Shown: in pieces, positions 23,068 to 26,049 of the stretch
Numbering within the stretch: position 1 is the stretch's first letter
How the letters are laid out: each line of letters starts with the position of its first letter
Source: JAGZEG01 sp963930185
GTDB taxonomy: Bacteria; Actinomycetota; Coriobacteriia; Coriobacteriales; UMGS124
Direction of reading: 5' to 3'
Assembly (NCBI GenBank): GCA_963930185.1
Contig: CAWVLT010000048.1
Location: forward strand, 1 to 26,049
Length of the DNA stretch: 26,049 nt
The notes under the pieces: model-generated
The model's database searches: none
What the model was told of the DNA's origin: nothing
What the model saw: only the letters and a program-made list of their open reading frames with translations
Position numbers and translations under genes: made by a program

Positions 23068-24648
23068 ATGGAGACACGCACGTCCACGGAACAGACTCGT
23101 CGTTGCTTTCTTGGTAGTGCCGGCGCGGTGGCGCTCGGCGCAGCCGCAGCCGGTCTGTCGGCCAGGGCAACCGATGCAGTGGCGGAGGAATCGGGTTCGA
23201 ATGATGGCGCCGCCTGGGACAAGCAGGCGGACGTCCTTGTCATTGGCGCCGGCTTCGGCGGCCTGACATGCACCTGCGCAGCACTTGACCAGGGCGCCTC
23301 GGTCATCATGATCGACGTCTCCACGCGCGCCGGCAGCACCGCCCTCATGTGCAGCGGTCTCATGACCACGCATGGATCGAACTCCGTGGAGGAGCTGAGC
23401 GCCAACGCGCCGCTGACCGACGCCAAGCTCGGCCAAGCGTTCCTCGACGCCTGGCCCCAGCTGCTCGGCTGGCTCGAGAGCATCGGAGCACCCCTCGCGG
23501 AGGAGCAGAGGGAGACCGAGACGGGCTCGTATCCTATCTATCGCTTTGGTGCCGAGCTCGCCCCCGCCGGCAACATCATCTTCGCCAACTTCCTTGAGTC
23601 CTACGCCAAGGACAACGGTGCCGACATCATGTACCAGACCAAGGCGAAGAAGCTCCTCACAGACGAAACCGGCCGCGTGACGGGCGTGAAGGCAATCGCC
23701 TCCGACGGGTCCACGCTGCTCATCGGCGCGAAGAACGTCATCCTTGCCTGCGGCGGCACCCAGAACAACAAGGCCATGGCCGCGGAGTACATCTCGCCCT
23801 ACGCCGACCTCATGGTAAGCCGCGGCAACCCGCACGATGACGGGTGCGGGCTCGCCATGGCCCAGGAAGTCGGAGGCGTGCCCAGCAGGGGTTTTGGCAC
23901 CTTCTACGGGCATCCGGTACCTTACGGCCTGGAGATCACCGAAGACAGGGCCGACTGGGACGCCAATATTGTCGATGACGAGTGGGTCGGCAGCGTCAAC
24001 GCCATCTTCACAGTGGCGCAGAATTCCGGCGTCCAGTATGGCATCGCCGTCAACCTCGAGGGCAAGCGCTTCTTCGACGAGTCCAAGGATGACTTGCTTC
24101 TCAACCAGGCAATTGCCCGCCAGACCTTTGCCCGCGCCTACGAGGTTCTCGACGCCAACATCCGCAGCGAGTACACCGGCATGACCGCAGTCGACGGTGG
24201 CATCGACCAGCTTGGCGTGCTCGAGAAGTGGGGAGGAACCCTCTATCAGGCCGACACCATCGAGGAGCTGGCCGACATGCTGGCAGCCGAAGGTGTGGTC
24301 AAAGCGAACTTCCTGCGCAGCGTCCAGGAGTACAACGACGCCGTCGACGCCGGCACCACTGCCGACCTCGAGGTTCCCAAGGCGAACCCGACGCGCGCGG
24401 TCAAGATCGAGAAAGCCCCCTTCTACGCTTTCGCCGTCGTACCGGGCTACAGCTTCTCGTTTGGTGGCGTGAAGGTGGACACAACAGGACGCGTCGTCGA
24501 CGTAAGCAATGACCCCATCGCAGGCTTGTGGGCAGTCCCCGGAACTGCAGGCGGGATGCAGTACGATACGTACATCGGTGTGCTGAGCACCATCACCGCC
24601 ATGAGCTACGTCGCCGGCACCGAGGCGGCAAAGGAGGCCCTGGCCTAA
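23068..24648 (+). CDS. Tat-exported FAD-dependent reductase (FAD_binding_2 flavoprotein)
   Basis: This is a 526-residue flavoprotein with a twin-arginine signal (TRRCFLGSAGAVALG, residues 10-24). The FAD fold is at about 54-66 (ADVLVIGAGFGGL), followed by a family-typical RAGSTALMCSGL loop. AKNVILACGG marks the adenine-side contact, and the C-terminal contact contains IAGLWAVPGTAGG. There is no haem-binding motif or FMN_bind domain. It should act outside the membrane as a reductase or dehydrogenase of an organic compound; the substrate is unknown. I chose the ATG at 23068, which has AAAGG nine bases upstream; the ATG at 23059 directly abuts that site. It is divergent from the membrane LuxR gene and ends at a terminator, so it is a one-gene unit. 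Confidence 0.92.
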   Translation: METRTSTEQTRRCFLGSAGAVALGAAAAGLSARATDAVAEESGSNDGAAWDKQADVLVIGAGFGGLTCTCAALDQGASVIMIDVSTRAGSTALMCSGLMTTHGSNSVEELSANAPLTDAKLGQAFLDAWPQLLGWLESIGAPLAEEQRETETGSYPIYRFGAELAPAGNIIFANFLESYAKDNGADIMYQTKAKKLLTDETGRVTGVKAIASDGSTLLIGAKNVILACGGTQNNKAMAAEYISPYADLMVSRGNPHDDGCGLAMAQEVGGVPSRGFGTFYGHPVPYGLEITEDRADWDANIVDDEWVGSVNAIFTVAQNSGVQYGIAVNLEGKRFFDESKDDLLLNQAIARQTFARAYEVLDANIRSEYTGMTAVDGGIDQLGVLEKWGGTLYQADTIEELADMLAAEGVVKANFLRSVQEYNDAVDAGTTADLEVPKANPTRAVKIEKAPFYAFAVVPGYSFSFGGVKVDTTGRVVDVSNDPIAGLWAVPGTAGGMQYDTYIGVLSTITAMSYVAGTEAAKEALA

Positions 24649-24689
24649 GCCAAGGTCCGCGTTTCATCATCCGGATGGTTCCATAAGTC

Positions 24690-24735
24690 AAGCGGGCAGC
24701 CCTGCAGGAGTGAATTGGGGTTGCCCGCTTTCTTT
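24690..24735 (+). terminator. Rho-independent terminator after the 23068 flavoprotein
   Basis: AAGCGGGCA (24690-24698) pairs with TGCCCGCTT (24722-24730) and is followed by TCTTT. It lies 41 bases past the stop codon. Confidence 0.82.
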
Positions 24736-25270
24736 AGAGAGTCTAAGAGACTAAACCACGTCTGCGAGGTTATTCGTCATAACTTGTCACACCAACGAGA
24801 AAACGGGCTCTTCACTGCGTGTAAACATCTCTTCGCCGGCATAAAATGCTCAGGTTGAACGATCTGGGTCTATGCGAGTAAGGCAAATCATCTGCCCTAG
24901 GACATTTTGATCTTTGCCATATTCGCAAACATGCAGGCAGTCGGCCCACAGGGTCACCATGAAACCATGCCGTCCGAACATGACTAAGAATCAATCCGAA
25001 GCGATTTCATTCAACCTCGGGGTTTTGTGCCAGCAACCTGAGAATCCCACGCATGGGGCGTAGGCAAAAGGCCAAAGCGAGCAACGGGCTATTATTTGCT
25101 TACACTATGGCGTCGCACATGATCAACAAGAGCCTAGTAGGCCCTTCTTTCAAACATGCTAACTACCACCTGCAGCAACGCACGAAACTACAAGGTATTC
25201 TCCTTGTAAATTAGCATGAAAACAGTCAGTATGCCATGCCGTAATTAGCACGTTTTCGTAAGGTTAGAAC
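24736..25270. other. Long gene-free stretch between convergent flavoprotein genes
   Basis: About 535 bases, less GC-rich than the coding DNA around them, hold no convincing gene. A 60-codon open frame at 24812-24994 (-) has no start signal or family resemblance. The stretch includes an inverted repeat CATGCTAA (25155-25162) / TTAGCATG (25211-25218) enclosing a small hairpin CAAGG/CCTTG (25191-25206). A further related TTAGCACG follows near 25246. A small RNA or a decayed remnant are both possible. Confidence 0.45.
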
Positions 25271-25320
25271 AAAAAGAGCGGTCGCGCTGCGCACCTAGTT
25301 CCCTGTGCAGCGCGACCGCT
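25271..25320 (-). terminator. Rho-independent terminator of the edge flavoprotein gene
   Basis: Seventeen-base arms (25277-25293 and 25304-25320) pair with a single G-T mismatch. On the minus strand the stem is followed by CTTTTTG. It lies about 70 bases beyond the stop of the minus-strand flavoprotein gene at 25389. Confidence 0.88.
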
Positions 25321-25388
25321 TGTCGACAACTCTCTAGACCATCCGCCGTCTCATGACGCAGACGGCGTTCAGGCACTCGAACCCAAAA

Positions 25389-26049
25389 CTAGATCTCCAG
25401 GCTGGGGATCTCCTCCTCGGCGTTGCCGCCGGCGGCGTTGATGCCGGCGATGCGACCGAAGGTCACGCAGCGGCCGTGGCCGATGCCGGGGACGTAGGTG
25501 GGATAGTCGCCCGCGCCGAAGAACTCGCCGGCCGTGGAGCCGCAGACGTAGAGGCCCTCGATGGGCTGGTCCTCGGCGTCGAGCACGCGGCACTCGGTGT
25601 CGGTGCGCAGGCCACCGCACATGGTGAGCAGGTCGGCCTCGAGCTTGCCGGCGTAGAAGGGCGGGTCAACGATCTTGCCCATGACCTCGGGACGCTTGCC
25701 GAAGTCGAGGTCCTTGCCCAGGTCGCACAGCTCGTTGTAGCGGTCAACCGCGGCGATGAGGTTCTCGGCGGGCACGCCCATCTGGGCAGCCAGGTCCTCG
25801 AGCGTGTCGGCGGTGTAGGTCTTGCCGTCGGCGATCTCACCCTCGAGAACGAGCTTCTGGGCCTCGAGGTTGTACTCGCCGCCGTAGGGCTGGGTCAGCT
25901 GGCCCCACTGCAGGCCGCCGCCCAGACCGTCATCCATCTGCTGCTTGACCTGCTCCAGGCCATGCGAGTCGTAGATGCAGAAGGCCTCCTTGTGGGTCTG
26001 CAGGGCCTTGGTGACGCTCTTGGACTGGGTGTTGACGTCCTCGTTCTTG
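25389..26049 (-). CDS. FAD-dependent reductase, C-terminal part (5' end outside the window)
   Basis: The frame is open to the window edge, giving the last 219 residues of an FAD_binding_2 flavoprotein. The capping-domain pattern DTLEDLAAQMGVPAENLIAAVDRYNELC leads into PPFYAGKLEADLLTMCGGL. The FAD contact follows (PIEGLYVCGSTAGEFFGAG, then GRCVTFGRIAGINAA). The layout matches the C-terminus of the flavoprotein at 18522 (RYNELCESG, GPFYGCGGAK, CGGLRT, IEGLYNVG), so the two are fairly close paralogues. The codons from 26048 inwards read as normal protein (KNEDVNTQSKSVTKAL), so the start is beyond the edge and an internal ATG at 25937 is not the start. A Tat signal cannot be checked. Confidence 0.88.
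   Translation of the reverse strand, partial: KNEDVNTQSKSVTKALQTHKEAFCIYDSHGLEQVKQQMDDGLGGGLQWGQLTQPYGGEYNLEAQKLVLEGEIADGKTYTADTLEDLAAQMGVPAENLIAAVDRYNELCDLGKDLDFGKRPEVMGKIVDPPFYAGKLEADLLTMCGGLRTDTECRVLDAEDQPIEGLYVCGSTAGEFFGAGDYPTYVPGIGHGRCVTFGRIAGINAAGGNAEEEIPSLEI

Noticed and set aside
24812..24994. 60-codon minus-strand frame in the gap after the 23068 flavoprotein
   Set aside because: Short, no ribosome site, no recognisable motif, and composition like the surrounding non-coding DNA.

Overview
The window looks like high-GC chromosome from an anaerobic gut actinobacterium of the Coriobacteriia, most likely Eggerthellaceae. That placement is inferred from gene content. It rests on a dense run of Tat-exported FAD-dependent reductases, each next to a transcription factor with a multi-helix membrane domain fused to a C-terminal LuxR-type HTH. 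This architecture is characteristic of the group. No rRNA, tRNA, CRISPR array, transposon or origin was recognised.

Layout. 60-831 (-): an overlapping HEPN/nucleotidyltransferase pair. 973-4907: membrane LuxR regulator (-) divergent from a Tat flavoprotein (+) with a Gly-Gly-Pro linker. 5094-6242 (+): a HemW-like protein that has lost the radical-SAM cysteines. 6370-7631 (-): a small double-glycine-leader zinc-ribbon peptide and an Rpn/PD-(D/E)XK nuclease. 8070-12121 (+): membrane LuxR regulator, a Tat flavoprotein interrupted by a one-base frameshift, and an eight-cysteine ferredoxin; the last two form an AprAB-like pair. 12437-13063 (+): XRE regulator with membrane helices. 13297-15054 (+): Tat flavoprotein with an FMN-binding domain. 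15234-17483 (-): Tat-exported Old-Yellow-Enzyme/FadH-type reductase. 17784-18413 (+): tandem DUF1294 membrane protein. 18522-20231 (-): Tat flavoprotein preceded in the same orientation by a LysR regulator (20522-21409) and a membrane LuxR regulator (21464-22867). 23068-24648 (+): Tat flavoprotein divergent from that LuxR gene. 25389-26049 (-): C-terminal part of another flavoprotein, cut by the window edge.

How it fits together. Seven flavoenzymes lie in 26 kb, six of them complete enough to show a twin-arginine signal. The natural reading is a bank of single-enzyme extracytoplasmic reductases that use different organic electron acceptors. Each unit is bounded by strong hairpins, and several have their own membrane-bound regulator that could sense the acceptor. 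Substrates cannot be assigned from sequence alone. No quinol dehydrogenase or multihaem cytochrome lies in the window, so electrons must come from components encoded elsewhere. The most unusual items are the cysteine-less HemW homologue, the frameshifted AprA-like subunit, repeated operator-like half-sites beside two LuxR genes, and the double-glycine zinc-ribbon peptide.
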